Made by a program: the position numbers and the translations under genes | The notes under the pieces: model-generated | Databases searched by the model: none | Told to the model about the DNA's origin: nothing | Seen by the model: the letters and a program-made list of their open reading frames with translations, nothing else | Origin: an uncultured Lachnospiraceae bacterium | GTDB taxonomy: Bacteria > Bacillota > Clostridia > Lachnospirales > Lachnospiraceae | Length of the DNA: 7,778 nucleotides | Assembly (NCBI GenBank): GCA_947589175.1 | Contig: CANPZR010000110.1 | Coordinates: 1 to 7,778, forward strand | Reading direction: 5' to 3' | Part shown: piece after piece, positions 1 through 4,311 of the stretch | Layout: every line of letters begins with the position of its first letter | How positions within the stretch are numbered: the stretch's first letter is position 1

Positions 1-131
1 CTCGCATAAATGAACAGTATTATACTCTTAATAGTCCCCTCTGATTCCGAGTAAAGATTCAGCGGATAATCTTCACCATCCCGTCCTAAATGACAAGTAA
101 AAAAACTGATTTCCTTATCAAGAATACCAAC
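1..131 (-). pseudogene. Probable fragment of an AAA-family ATPase gene, running off the window edge
   Basis: Read on the minus strand from about 131, a frame different from that of the neighbouring recombinase stays open to the window edge for about 43 codons. It gives a plausible protein segment with GRDGEDYPLNLYSESEGTIK. The ESEGT-K pattern resembles the stretch just before Walker B in the ATP-binding proteins of the AAA_15/AAA_21 type, many of which are abortive-infection or defence-associated. No start codon or ribosome binding site lies in front of it, and a TGA sits at 134-132 in this frame. It therefore looks like an internal piece of a gene joined to a broken recombinase rather than a gene start. 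Seen: the open frame and the motif. Inferred: the family. Only about 43 residues are visible and no Walker motif is in view, so this is tentative. Position 1 is the window edge; the fragment may continue beyond it. Confidence 0.4.
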
Positions 132-397
132 TCAACACCTTTATTATACAGTTCTTCATATAAGGCTATGCCCTCGGTAGCGTTCCTGCTCATTCGTAAT
201 ACAGAATCAAATATAATCGTATCTCCAGGCTGTACTGCCTTCAATATCTTTTCAAGTTCCTTCCTGCCCTCTCTCTTTGTTCCAGTAAAGGCTTCCTTTG
301 ATATGTGGACTTCCGGGTACTTGGCTTTGATGTTTCGCTCCTGCCTGTCAATGCTTTGCTGTGGCGTGCTGATTCTGCAATATCCATATTCTTTCAT
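86..397 (-). pseudogene. Serine recombinase (resolvase/invertase family), catalytic domain only, C-terminally truncated
   Basis: The 103-residue product begins MKEYGYCRISTPQQSIDRQ, the classic start of the resolvase N-terminal catalytic domain (Y-x-R-x-S). The nucleophile is Ser10, with Arg8, and Arg68 and Arg71 lie in SVLRMSRN. Similarity continues through a helix and strand ending GVELVFL near residue 93. The sequence then becomes unrelated (IRKSVFLLVI) and stops. Family members are usually about 180-200 residues, with a long E-helix and a C-terminal helix-turn-helix that binds DNA; both are missing. These enzymes cut and rejoin DNA at res or inversion sites through a 5'-phosphoserine link; this copy should not bind or recombine DNA specifically. 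I chose the ATG at 397 because AAGGGAG at 407-413 lies 9 nt upstream; the in-frame ATG at 403 is only 3 nt from it. The break coincides with a frame change into the AAA-like fragment at 1-131, so a deletion or recombination junction near 120-131 is likely. Confidence 0.8.
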
Positions 398-557
398 ATT
401 CATTCGCTCCCTTTTACGGTGATTCAATATTGTTCTGTATTATTTTTATTGTTCGTCTGTTTTGATACTCCTATTTTAACTCTTATTATTGTTGTTGTTA
501 ATAACTTTTGATACTATTTCATTATACATTACTTTTAATACAGTAAGTAAATCGGGA
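398..557. other. AT-rich intergenic stretch with short direct repeats
   Basis: This is the region upstream of the recombinase fragment and upstream of the toxin-like locus on the other strand. It contains two copies of TTTTGATACT (460-469 and 506-515, 46 bp apart) and two copies of TATTGTTC (428-435 and 447-454, 19 bp apart). Serine recombinases often have their res sites directly upstream of their gene, so these repeats could be a decayed res or regulatory region, but they are short and not clearly inverted. No convincing protein gene is visible here. A possible minus-strand -10 (TATAAT, 521-526) has no good -35. Confidence 0.3.
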
Positions 558-586
558 TTGAAAAATAGACATCTTTATGTTATACT
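558..586 (+). promoter_or_regulatory. Strong sigma-A-type promoter for the small toxin-like gene
   Basis: The -35 box is TTGAAA at 558-563, the spacer is exactly 17 nt, and the -10 box is TATACT at 581-586, preceded by TG at 578-579 (extended -10). Transcription should start about 592-594. It is the best promoter on the plus strand in the accessory part, and it points at the 31-residue peptide gene at 679. Confidence 0.8.
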
Positions 587-593
587 CTGTGAC

Positions 594-674
594 ATGGGAA
601 ACCAGAGAGCCATAGGCGGCTACCCTCCAGTTATCGGAGGGACTGAACCCTCCAGACGAAAGAAAGGGGGGTGA
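594..674 (+). CDS. Possible leaderless upstream reading frame in the toxin-like mRNA leader
   Basis: An ATG at 594 sits at, or within about two bases of, the predicted transcription start. It opens a 26-codon frame beginning MGNQRAIGGYPPVIGG and ending at a TGA (672-674) four bases before the toxin ATG. There is no ribosome binding site, and none could exist if the transcript begins here, so translation would have to be leaderless. Translating it would drive ribosomes through the leader hairpins and over the toxin Shine-Dalgarno sequence. It may equally be a chance frame over a structured RNA leader, because its sequence is dominated by the CCCTCC/GGAGGG elements. Function unknown. Confidence 0.25.
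   Translation: MGNQRAIGGYPPVIGGTEPSRRKKGG
602..671 (+). promoter_or_regulatory. Structured mRNA leader with mutually exclusive hairpins around the Shine-Dalgarno
   Basis: Four short elements can pair in alternative ways: CCCTCC at 623-628, GGAGGG at 636-641, CCCTCC at 648-653, and the Shine-Dalgarno run GGGGGG at 666-671. GGAGGG can pair with either CCCTCC, and the second CCCTCC can instead cover the Shine-Dalgarno with one G-U pair. The leader also holds CCAGAGA (602-608) and GCGGCTACCC (616-625), both perfectly complementary to the 3' end of the same transcript (841-847 and 830-839). The pairings are read directly; a role in translational control is inferred from known type I toxin mRNAs. 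Confidence 0.6.
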
Positions 675-678
675 ATAG

Positions 679-774
679 ATGAATTATGTTACATATTCGG
701 ATTTATTCCAATATTTCATGAGCATCATTGCCCTTGTCGGATTGTGTTATACAATCTTTAGGGGCAAAAAATAG
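679..774 (+). CDS. Small hydrophobic peptide, holin-like toxin family (candidate type I toxin)
   Basis: This 31-residue peptide starts MNYVTYSDLFQYF, continues with one predicted transmembrane helix (about residues 8-27, rich in Ile, Leu, Val, Phe) and ends in a basic tail RGKK. That layout matches the very small peptides annotated as putative holin-like toxins (Pfam Hol_Tox-like) in Firmicutes. These include toxins of type I toxin-antitoxin modules that insert in the membrane and disturb its potential. The ATG at 679 has a near-ideal AAAGGGGGG Shine-Dalgarno with a 7-nt gap. It has its own promoter at 558-586, a hairpin directly after the stop, and a convergent antisense RNA candidate over its 3' end. 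Regulation would be by leader folding and by that antisense RNA. Seen: the frame, helix, RBS and promoters. Known: the family layout. Inferred: toxicity. It could instead be a harmless small membrane peptide. Confidence 0.75.
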   Translation: MNYVTYSDLFQYFMSIIALVGLCYTIFRGKK

Positions 775-802
775 AGCCGCCAACTACTGCGAAGTTGACG
801 GC
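766..802 (-). terminator. Intrinsic terminator of the antisense RNA
   Basis: GCCG-CCAACT (776-785) pairs with AAGTTG-ACGGC (792-802) with a single C-A mismatch and a loop of about 7 nt. Read on the minus strand, the stem is followed by TCTA and then TTTTTT (771-766), supplied by the AAA-AAA lysine codons of the toxin gene. The same stem in the sense message protects the region immediately after the toxin stop codon. Confidence 0.65.
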
Positions 803-856
803 CATTGTTAAATAGCTGTAAAACTTAAGGGGTAGCCGCTTCTCTGGCTTTCCCTT
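766..856 (-). ncRNA. Candidate antisense antitoxin RNA over the toxin mRNA 3' end
   Basis: A strong minus-strand promoter (863-891) predicts a start near 856. A stem followed by TCTA and six T on the minus strand predicts an end near 766, giving an RNA of about 90 nt. It would be fully complementary to the last codons and 3' untranslated region of the toxin message. It has two stem-loops: a 5' one (827-856) that mirrors the sense terminator, and a 3' one (776-802) that serves as its own terminator. No protein is predicted within it. It also contains CCAGAGA and GCGGCTACCC, the same sequences as the toxin leader. The layout parallels convergent type I pairs such as TxpA/RatA, BsrG/SR4 and Fst par. 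Existence of the transcript is inferred from promoter and terminator only. Confidence 0.62.
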
Positions 857-858
857 TT
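827..858 (+). terminator. Intrinsic terminator of the toxin-like mRNA
   Basis: AAGGGG-T-AGCC (827-837) pairs with GGCT-T-TCCCTT (846-856) around an 8-nt loop. There is one U-U mismatch and one G-U pair, and a short T run (855-858) overlaps the end of the stem. The U run is short, so termination may be moderate. The 5' arm contains the GGGTAGCCGC block that can pair instead with the leader at 616-625, so terminator folding and 5'-3' pairing compete. Confidence 0.6.
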
Positions 859-862
859 CTAT

Positions 863-891
863 AATATAACACACTCCCATGATAAATACAA
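863..891 (-). promoter_or_regulatory. Strong minus-strand promoter for the antisense RNA
   Basis: Read on the minus strand, the -35 is TTGTAT (886-891), the spacer is exactly 17 nt (869-885), and the -10 is TATATT (863-868), preceded by TG (870-871) as an extended -10. It matches the design of the sense promoter at 558-586 (17-nt spacer, TGn before the -10). The predicted start is near 856. No gene on the minus strand lies close downstream other than the antisense of the toxin region. Confidence 0.72.
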
Positions 892-934
892 GAAAAATTT
901 CCGTTAAAGAAGAAACATATGGTCTGCTGCCTTC

Positions 935-1504
935 CTACGATACGGCCACGGCTGCCCCATTTGCAGGAATAAATTTCTGTGGTGTACGCCCAATCAATTC
1001 AACGCTGTTGGAAGTCTTGCTATGTCGGATAACTTGTAAATCAACATAATCCCCTATTGAAAATTCTTCCGGCATTGACACGAGAATATTGGCCGTTTTG
1101 CTGTCATCGCTCGGCCATAATTGGATTATCAGGTTATTGCCTTGAATATCCAAAATCCGGTGTGCTGATATAAAATTAACGTGCCGTGAAATGGTTGTTT
1201 TCTGGGATTCTTCATATTGCTGCATCATAATAACATTACCTCGCTTTCTGATAGATAACTGGAAACCCTGTGATTTCCACGCCATAAAATTTTTTAGTTC
1301 GTCCGACATCCGCCTCCGCTGCAAATCCAGATCTCCGCACATCCGCCGGAGCCGTCCCTTGACCGTGACCGTGGATAGTCGGTATTTTTCGGCAATCGCA
1401 GGAACGAAGGCGTTTTCAAGGATAAATCCCTGCTGCCTAATCTGCTCCGCCGTTTCTTCCTTCAGTATCGTTTCAAGGTGGCGGTCAAAATCAGTCTGGT
1501 TCAT
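935..1504 (-). CDS. Unrecognised 189-residue protein of the mobile region, possible HTH plus beta-barrel domain
   Basis: I do not recognise this family. The N-terminal half is helical and charged, with a possible helix-turn-helix around residues 30-55 (FVPAIAEKYRLSTVTVKGRL), followed by basic patches (LRRM, LQRRRM). The C-terminal half looks beta-rich, with segments ILDIQGNNLIIQLW, ANILVSMPEEFSIGDYVDLQVI and NSVELIGRT, which may form a small barrel of OB or SH3 type. There is no signal peptide or membrane helix. I chose the ATG at 1504 because GGGAGG lies 9 nt upstream; the frame is open further upstream to 1621, but that part is the shadow of the preceding gene. It overlaps the upstream helix-turn-helix gene by 14 bases, so the two are probably translationally coupled and work together. 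A role in DNA handling for a phage or mobile element is a guess from context only. Confidence 0.65.
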   Translation of the reverse strand: MNQTDFDRHLETILKEETAEQIRQQGFILENAFVPAIAEKYRLSTVTVKGRLRRMCGDLDLQRRRMSDELKNFMAWKSQGFQLSIRKRGNVIMMQQYEESQKTTISRHVNFISAHRILDIQGNNLIIQLWPSDDSKTANILVSMPEEFSIGDYVDLQVIRHSKTSNSVELIGRTPQKFIPANGAAVAVS

Positions 1505-1927
1505 CTTCAGGAACCTCCCTCCATTTGGTTTCAGTTGCGTCCTGCTCCGGTTCTTCATGTTCTTGCAAAACAGGTAATTCAAAGATTGCTTTCTTTTCTG
1601 CAGGTGGTGTCGCTTCTTCAAAACTCAAAGTGTCTCGATAATTTGCCCAGTTTTTCAGTAAGAAAATTCCTGAAGGCGGGGAAATCTTTCCGCACAACAC
1701 GCATTGCTCAAGAAACGCCGTGATAAATGACTTCGCGGATAAAATTATCGCCTGCCGCTCTTTGGTGCAATCCTCGCCATTTGACCATCGAAAAAATGTT
1801 TGGCGGGAAATGGATAACGCCAAGCAAGCGCTTTCTATGCCAGGGTGGAGACTTGACCGCTCGCAAAATAGGAAGAAATCGGCTTCACTGCGTCAAATTG
1901 CTGTTGTGGAAATCCTCGAACTGCCAT
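1491..1927 (-). pseudogene. Frameshifted helix-turn-helix gene resembling phage terminase small subunit / DNA-packaging protein
   Basis: The apparent gene starts at the ATG at 1927 with a good AGAGG ribosome binding site (9-nt gap) and reads MAVRGFPQQQFDAVK. It then runs into a TAG in that frame. The protein-like sequence continues one frame over as ADFFLFCERSSLHPGIESAC, then LALSISRQTFFRWSNGE (a helix-turn-helix) and GKISPPSGIFLLKNWANYRD, and ends PEDEPD at 1491. Loss of one base near 1884-1888 (GTGAA, probably once GTGGAA) explains the break; repaired, the product would be 145 residues. The order helix-turn-helix, helical segment, G-K-(I/M)-x-P-x-x-x-I-F-x-x-K-N resembles terminase small subunits and related DNA-binding proteins of Firmicutes phages. 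Those recognise phage DNA and recruit the large packaging subunit. No slippery heptamer is visible, so programmed frameshifting is unlikely. A sequencing error cannot be excluded. The TTG at 1823 could give a shortened product of 110 residues. Confidence 0.6.
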
Positions 1928-2010
1928 ATCGTATTACCTCTTTTCTGCCTTAAATCGGCTATTTTTGATTCCTTTTTAATGATGTAACCTTATCCGCTGT
2001 ACTTAGTCCT

Positions 2011-2256
2011 TCACTCTCTCCGACGATTATAATAATTGTGTATCTTCTTATGACACGAACCGCACAAAGTACAAAGGTCAGTCATTACATTCTCATGCCC
2101 CAATCTAGCATATGTAACATGATGCACTTGCACGCTCCTAATCCTGTTCAATGGTCTGCCACACATCACACAACCGCCGTCTATGGATATACGCTGCTGT
2201 TTTTTCACTTCCCATTCTTCACTGCGCATATAGTCCTTGTATTGCTTCGTCTGCAT
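2011..2256 (-). CDS. Small phage-type HNH endonuclease
   Basis: This 81-residue protein carries a complete HNH nuclease core: a CxxC pair (Cys29, Cys32), the motif VQVHHVTYARLGHEN (His45, His46), and LCTLCGSCHKKIH with a second CxxC (Cys65, Cys68) and His69/His73. The four cysteines would hold a structural zinc and the histidines the catalytic metal for nicking or cutting DNA. Such stand-alone genes sit next to the small terminase gene in many phages of Gram-positive bacteria, where they help packaging; here the terminase-small-like pseudogene lies 83 bases downstream, which fits. The frame is open up to 2364, but the upstream part crosses the rpsI terminator and tandem repeats. I prefer ATG 2256 (AGAG 9 nt upstream, weak); ATG 2265 has no spacer. 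The gene seems intact but may be silent in a decayed element. Confidence 0.8.
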   Translation of the reverse strand: MQTKQYKDYMRSEEWEVKKQQRISIDGGCVMCGRPLNRIRSVQVHHVTYARLGHENVMTDLCTLCGSCHKKIHNYYNRRRE

Positions 2257-2282
2257 TTTTATCATCTCTGTTTCATTTTGAT

Positions 2283-2311
2283 TGGTGTTGTAATGGTGTT
2301 GTAGTGGTGTT
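2283..2311. repeat. 11-bp tandem direct repeats upstream of the HNH gene
   Basis: TGGTGTTGTAA (2283-2293) is followed directly by TGGTGTTGTAG (2294-2304) and a partial third copy, TGGTGTT (2305-2311). The 11-bp period is close to one helical turn, as expected for iteron-like or operator sites bound on one face of the DNA. They lie between the rpsI terminator and the start of the HNH gene. No known binding protein is recognised from the motif. Confidence 0.6.
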
Positions 2312-2366
2312 ACGTGGCAAATTTTTTGACATTTTATGAAAATGATTGAACACTTAAAAAACAAAG

Positions 2367-2403
2367 AAAACCCCCGAAAACACTAGGCATTCGGGGATTT
2401 TTT
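2367..2403 (-). terminator. Bidirectional terminator after rpsI
   Basis: CCCCGAA (2372-2378) pairs perfectly with TTCGGGG (2390-2396) around an 11-nt loop. On the minus strand, the stem is followed by G and then TTTT (2370-2367) and further T-rich sequence. On the plus strand, it is followed by A and TTTTTT (2398-2403). It closes the rplM-rpsI operon and marks the border between core chromosome and the accessory island. Confidence 0.85.
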
Positions 2404-2427
2404 AAACTTTTAGAAATTGTAGTAAAA

Positions 2428-2820
2428 TTATCTCTTCGAGAACTGCGGAGCGCGACGAGCCTTTTTGAGACCGTATTTCTTACGCTCTTTCATGCGGGAA
2501 TCGCGGGTCAGGAATCCGGCTTTCTTCAGAATCGGACGGAAATCTGCGTCTGCCTCGTTCAATGCACGCGCGATGCCGTGACGGACAGCTCCGGCCTGAC
2601 CGGTGAATCCGCCGCCCTTTACCGTTACCTTTACATCGTACTTATCGGCGGTATTGGTTGCCTCCAACGGCTGACGAACGATAATCTTCAATGTTTCAAG
2701 ACCAAAATAGTCGTCTATATCTTTTTTATTAATAGTAATCTTTCCCGTGCCGGGCGTGATGTACACGCGGGCTACGCTGGATTTTCTTCTACCTGTTCCA
2801 TAAAATGTTGAACTAGCCAC
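2428..2820 (-). CDS. rpsI: 30S ribosomal protein S9
   Basis: This is the complete 130-residue S9, a small-subunit protein whose C-terminal tail reaches the P-site tRNA. The sequence shows the family hallmarks: FYGTGRRKSSVARVYITPG at the N-terminus, VKGGGFTGQAGAVRHGIARAL in the centre, RDSRMKERKKYGLKKARRAPQFSKR at the end, closing with the invariant SKR tail. Length matches the bacterial norm. The start is GTG at 2820, preceded by AAAGGAG with an 8-nt gap. It follows rplM by 25 bases in the classic rplM-rpsI operon and is expected to share its promoter at 3392-3420 and its leader control. No defect is visible. Confidence 0.97.
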   Translation of the reverse strand: MASSTFYGTGRRKSSVARVYITPGTGKITINKKDIDDYFGLETLKIIVRQPLEATNTADKYDVKVTVKGGGFTGQAGAVRHGIARALNEADADFRPILKKAGFLTRDSRMKERKKYGLKKARRAPQFSKR

Positions 2821-2845
2821 TGTTATTTCTCCTTTCTAAAACCTC

Positions 2846-3274
2846 TTAAATTTCTAATGCTTCTGGTTTCTGTGCAGCATGGTTATGCTCGGGTCCAACG
2901 TACACATGCAGCTTCTCAATCATCTGGCGTCCCAGAGGTCCTTTGGGCAGCATGCCCTTTACTGCGTGAGTAATAACAAATTCCGGCTTCTTCTGAATCA
3001 TCTCTTTCAATGTCGCCTCTTTCATGCCGCCGACATAATCCGAGTGGTGATAGTACTTTTTCTGATCCAGTTTCTTTCCAGTAACTTTGATCTTCTCCGC
3101 ATTGACAACGATCACATAATCGCCGGTGTCAATGTGAGGTGTATAGATAGGCTTTTTCTTGCCTCGTAATACGTTTGCAACCTCAGATGCGAGACGTCCC
3201 AGTGTCTTTCCCTCGGCGTCTACTACATACCATTTTCTTTCCACTGTGGATGGACTTGCCATAAAACTTTTCAT
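2846..3274 (-). CDS. rplM: 50S ribosomal protein L13
   Basis: This is the complete 142-residue L13, an early-assembly protein of the large subunit that binds 23S rRNA. Recognisable segments are KWYVVDAEGKTLGRLAS near residue 14, PIYTPHIDTGDYVIVVNAEK, TGKKLDQKKYYHHSDYVGG, the conserved AVKGMLPKGPLGRQM near residue 104, and YVGPEHNHAAQKPE at the end. The ATG at 3274 has a perfect AAGGAGG with a 9-nt gap. It is the first gene of the rplM-rpsI operon and is preceded by a strong promoter and a structured leader, consistent with autoregulation known for L13 in Gram-positive bacteria. Confidence 0.97.
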   Translation of the reverse strand: MKSFMASPSTVERKWYVVDAEGKTLGRLASEVANVLRGKKKPIYTPHIDTGDYVIVVNAEKIKVTGKKLDQKKYYHHSDYVGGMKEATLKEMIQKKPEFVITHAVKGMLPKGPLGRQMIEKLHVYVGPEHNHAAQKPEALEI

Positions 3275-3385
3275 CCTTGGGATCCTCCTTAATTCTGGTT
3301 GTCAGTGTAACCTGACTCTATTTGCTTGATTCATATATGTTAAAATACCTTACCGGGGCTTTGGATCGGTATTTTCACGCCATAC
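3275..3385 (-). promoter_or_regulatory. Structured 5' leader of rplM (probable L13 autoregulatory leader)
   Basis: The predicted transcript has about 110 nt before the rplM start. On the RNA strand there is an 8-bp stem pairing AAAATACC with GGTATTTT (3375-3368 with 3349-3342) around an 18-nt loop. A second small stem (GTCAG/CTGAC, 3316-3312 with 3305-3301) lies just before the Shine-Dalgarno. Leaders of rplM in low-GC Gram-positives are known L13-responsive elements (Rfam L13_leader). I infer the same role, but I have not matched this sequence to that model. Confidence 0.55.
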
Positions 3386-3391
3386 TCCAAA

Positions 3392-3420
3392 ATTATATAT
3401 GATTTACCGTATATTGTCAA
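3392..3420 (-). promoter_or_regulatory. Perfect-consensus sigma-A promoter of rplM-rpsI
   Basis: On the minus strand TTGACA (3415-3420) and TATAAT (3392-3397) are both exact consensus boxes with a 17-nt spacer (3398-3414). Transcription should start near 3385. A promoter this strong fits a ribosomal-protein operon. Confidence 0.92.
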
Positions 3421-3457
3421 CACTTTTTCTCTGAAAAATCAGCAAAAGTCAATTCTG

Positions 3458-3501
3458 AAAAATTCTCGGGAGAAAAATTCTCGGAAAGGCTCGGTTCTCC
3501 C
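3458..3501 (-). terminator. Probable terminator after truA
   Basis: On the minus strand GGGAGAA (3501-3495) pairs perfectly with TTCTCCC (3474-3468) around a 20-nt loop. The stem is followed by GAGAA and TTTTT (3462-3458). The loop is long and five bases separate stem from T run, so it is weaker than the other terminators here. The segment also carries a direct repeat, CCGAGAATTTTTC. It lies 3 bases after the truA stop codon. Confidence 0.6.
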
Positions 3502-3503
3502 TG

Positions 3504-4271
3504 TTAAATTCCATTTTGAAAATCAATCCCCAGCAACATCAGTCCCTGAGGCGGCGCCGTCGGCCCAGCCGCCTGTCGGCTCCCTGTCTCCAGAGCCCGC
3601 TCCACTGACTCCAGGCTCTGCCTTCCCATTCCGATTTCAATCAGCGTCCCCGCGATGATGCGCACCATATTATACAGAAATCCATTTCCGCTCACGCGGA
3701 TGCGCACAAGACGGCCGCCATTCCCCCACTCAATGGGCTCCTCGGAAACATCCGCCGCGATGATGCGCCGCACTTTGTTCTCCACCGGGCTTCCCGCTGA
3801 GCAGAAAGCGGAAAAATCATGGATCCCTTCCAGTTTCCGCGCTGCATCCCGCATTTTCTCTACATTCAGCTCATGGTAGACATGATAGGCATAGTTTCTC
3901 AGAACCGGAACTGCCATCTTCGTGGCGCAGATCGTATATTCATATGTCTTTATGCTGTTGCAGTGACGGGGATGAAAGTCTGCCTCCACTTCTTCGGAGC
4001 GCTGCACCCGTATGTCTTCCGGCAGATGATGATTCAGCGCGATGGCAATCTTCTCCGGCGGAATCCGGGCGTCGGTATCAAAGACGGCCACGTTTCCCAA
4101 GGCATGGACGCCGGAATCCGTCCGGCTGGCTCCTATCACTTCTACATCCTCCCGCAGCAGCTCGCGCAGCGCCCGGGTCAGCTCTCCTTCTATAGTAATT
4201 GCGTTTTCCTGTATCTGCCATCCGTGATATCGGACGCCGTCGTAGGCGACAATCAGCCGTATCCGTCTCAT
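3504..4271 (-). CDS. truA: tRNA pseudouridine(38-40) synthase TruA
   Basis: TruA converts uridines 38, 39 and 40 in the anticodon arm of many tRNAs to pseudouridine. The 255-residue protein begins MRRIRLIVAYDG and continues RYHGWQ, typical for the family. It contains the catalytic motif SRTDSGVHALGN with Asp52 as the nucleophile. Further family segments are DFHPRHCNSIKTYEY, DFSAFCSAGSP, RIRVSGNGFLYNMVRIIAGTL and the C-terminal APPQGLMLLGIDF. I chose the ATG at 4271 because it matches the usual N-terminus, although the nearest GGG is about 14 nt away. A TTG at 4298 would add nine residues without a better binding site. It follows ecfT closely (about 40 bases), the usual arrangement in Clostridia, so it is probably co-transcribed with the transporter genes. 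Confidence 0.95.
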   Translation of the reverse strand: MRRIRLIVAYDGVRYHGWQIQENAITIEGELTRALRELLREDVEVIGASRTDSGVHALGNVAVFDTDARIPPEKIAIALNHHLPEDIRVQRSEEVEADFHPRHCNSIKTYEYTICATKMAVPVLRNYAYHVYHELNVEKMRDAARKLEGIHDFSAFCSAGSPVENKVRRIIAADVSEEPIEWGNGGRLVRIRVSGNGFLYNMVRIIAGTLIEIGMGRQSLESVERALETGSRQAAGPTAPPQGLMLLGIDFQNGI

Positions 4272-4311
4272 ACTTTTTCTCAATTCCCTTTCTATCAAAA
4301 GTCTCGCTTTG

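Noticed and set aside
90..511. Plus-strand open frames opposite the recombinase fragment
   Set aside because: They are shadows of the minus-strand recombinase and the AT-rich intergenic region; no ribosome binding site or family resemblance.
521..551. Possible minus-strand promoter for the recombinase fragment (TATAAT at 521-526)
   Set aside because: No acceptable -35 at 16-18 nt; only a weak TTTACT at 19 nt. AT-rich sequence gives such matches by chance.
489..593. Extension of the leader reading frame upstream to an ATG at 489
   Set aside because: It lies upstream of the strong promoter at 558-586 and would not be on the transcript; the sequence is AT-rich with no protein character.
1505..1621. 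Longer start for the 189-residue gene
   Set aside because: The extra 39 residues overlap the coding body of the upstream gene in another frame, and the good ribosome binding site serves the ATG at 1504.
1720..1987. Plus-strand open frames across the helix-turn-helix gene
   Set aside because: They mirror the minus-strand coding sequence, lack ribosome binding sites and show no recognisable domains.
2257..2364. Longer N-terminus for the HNH protein from 2364
   Set aside because: It would start within the terminator zone and be translated from the 11-bp repeats; homologous HNH proteins start close to the YKDYMRSEEW segment.
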